64,000 nt of DNA from Cricetomys ansorgei (taxonomy: Eukaryota; Chordata; Mammalia; Rodentia; Nesomyidae). A model generated the notes under the pieces. That model saw nothing but the letters and a program-made list of their open reading frames with translations, made no database searches and had not been told where the DNA came from. Positions 63,075 through 64,000 of the stretch are shown here, one piece after another. Each line of letters starts with the position of its first letter. The stretch's first letter is position 1. Position numbers and translations under genes: made by a program. The stretch spans positions 43,266,501 through 43,330,500 of the forward strand of contig JAMJFZ010000107.1 of NCBI GenBank assembly GCA_026225945.1. The letters are read 5' to 3'.

Positions 63075-63622
63075 CTGAAAAACAACAGAGAAGACATTCA
63101 TGCAGCTCCTACTAAATGTCAGGTTTTGTTTCGCTTTGTTTTCTCAGTGCTTTATCAGTACTGACTCCTGTAAAACTTGAAGAAATGGGGATGTTAAATA
63201 CAGAGAAATGTTAAATACGGGAGGAAACTGGCAGGAGAGAGAGGTGATTTGGGCACCCTACCCACCCAGGGATTATTTTGTTTTAGCTCTCAAAAAAAAA
63301 AAAAAAACAGGCCAAGTGAATATGATTTTTAACCTGTATTAGAATGTGGACCTGCCTCTTTAAGAAGTGGGGTGTTCTGAGAGACTGGATCTGCGATCTA
63401 TAGAAATCAGTGTTACATCCTCTGGTTTTGTACCCTGAGACAGAGAACTACACCCCATGCTGTGAACACATGTATCTTGGTGGGGGAGAGCAAGCCCTCC
63501 TCCCCAAAGATAGTATGAAAGTTCACCTATCTCCTTTGGGGGCTTTGAAACCCAGCCTGTCTCCTTGGTTTGGGATTTTCTTTGAGATCTTGGTCCTCTG
63601 TCCAGTGCTGTTCTCAGCAGTT

Positions 63623-63675
<53 letters not shown>

Positions 63676-64000
63676 TACTTTAATCTAACTCTCTTAATGT
63701 TCTCATAATGTTCTCAACATGTTCTCTTACCCCGAGGTCTGACCATGGTCCCCACAGTCACGAGGCTGTCTCTAACAAAGCTGATTCCTGAGGAGTAATT
63801 TCCACTTTGATTTCTAATAGGCAGGACTGCTATTAGAGGCTAATTCAAATTTAGTACTTTTTAAGATGAGTAGAAGAGAGCTAAGAAAAGATGTTAAATT
63901 TGGGAGTATGTATTTATTCTGCCAAATTTTGACATTAAGCATAAAAGCACCCGAAGCTTACCAGCTGTGTGCATACTATGTCATGAACTTAGAACATCCT
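63075..64000. other. Sequence upstream of the probable Lrp2bp 5' exon
   Basis: Contains a poly-A run (63292-63307) and a (TC)n tract (63621-63676). I see no CpG island or clear promoter; the Lrp2bp transcription start probably lies beyond the window. Confidence 0.6.
63621..63676. repeat. (TC)n/(CTTT) pyrimidine tract
   Basis: TC repeats interrupted by three 'tttc' steps. Confidence 0.95.

Overview
The window is vertebrate nuclear DNA from a muroid rodent. It carries many B1, B2 and ID/B4-type SINEs on both strands, Lx-type and older L1 tails, rodent LTR elements, and long (CA)n/(GT)n tracts. Genes are small exons with GT/AG borders, and no prokaryotic features are present. Several B1 copies share a variant 3' part unlike the usual mouse and rat form, so a muroid other than Mus is likely (a gerbil is possible, not shown).

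Two protein genes lie tail to tail. On the + strand, positions 1-41310 hold the 3' part of Snx25 (sorting nexin 25): thirteen coding exons from 7189 to 40794, encoding about the last 616 residues. In order these give the end of the region before the RGS domain, the RGS domain, a charged linker, the PX domain, an acidic segment and the C-terminal nexin domain, followed by a 3' UTR with an AATAAA signal at 41287. The start of the gene (N-terminal and PXA exons) lies upstream of the window. On the - strand, positions 63074-46239 hold the complete coding region of Lrp2bp (LRP2/megalin-binding protein): eight coding exons giving a 345-residue Sel1-like repeat protein, plus a probable upstream 5' exon. 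This Snx25/Lrp2bp order matches the known mammalian arrangement. All exon joins keep frame and no disabling change was seen in either gene.

The rest is intron and intergenic DNA dominated by repeats. The most informative is a 2.3 kb non-autonomous class II (ERVK-like) LTR retrotransposon at 20208-22551. It is antisense to Snx25, with two LTRs, a primer-binding site, a polypurine tract and a perfect 6-bp target duplication, and it sits inside an older SINE. Part of its non-coding interior, including a tandem module of about 100 bp, also occurs in a different LTR element at 4597-6281 that has its own 5-bp target duplication. Other structure includes a fresh 60-bp tandem duplication, an approximately 109-bp tandem duplication, a 31-36 bp minisatellite, a self-complementary AT array and a CG/CA alternating tract.

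I found no new gene system, CRISPR array, tRNA or rRNA gene, or convincing extra protein gene.
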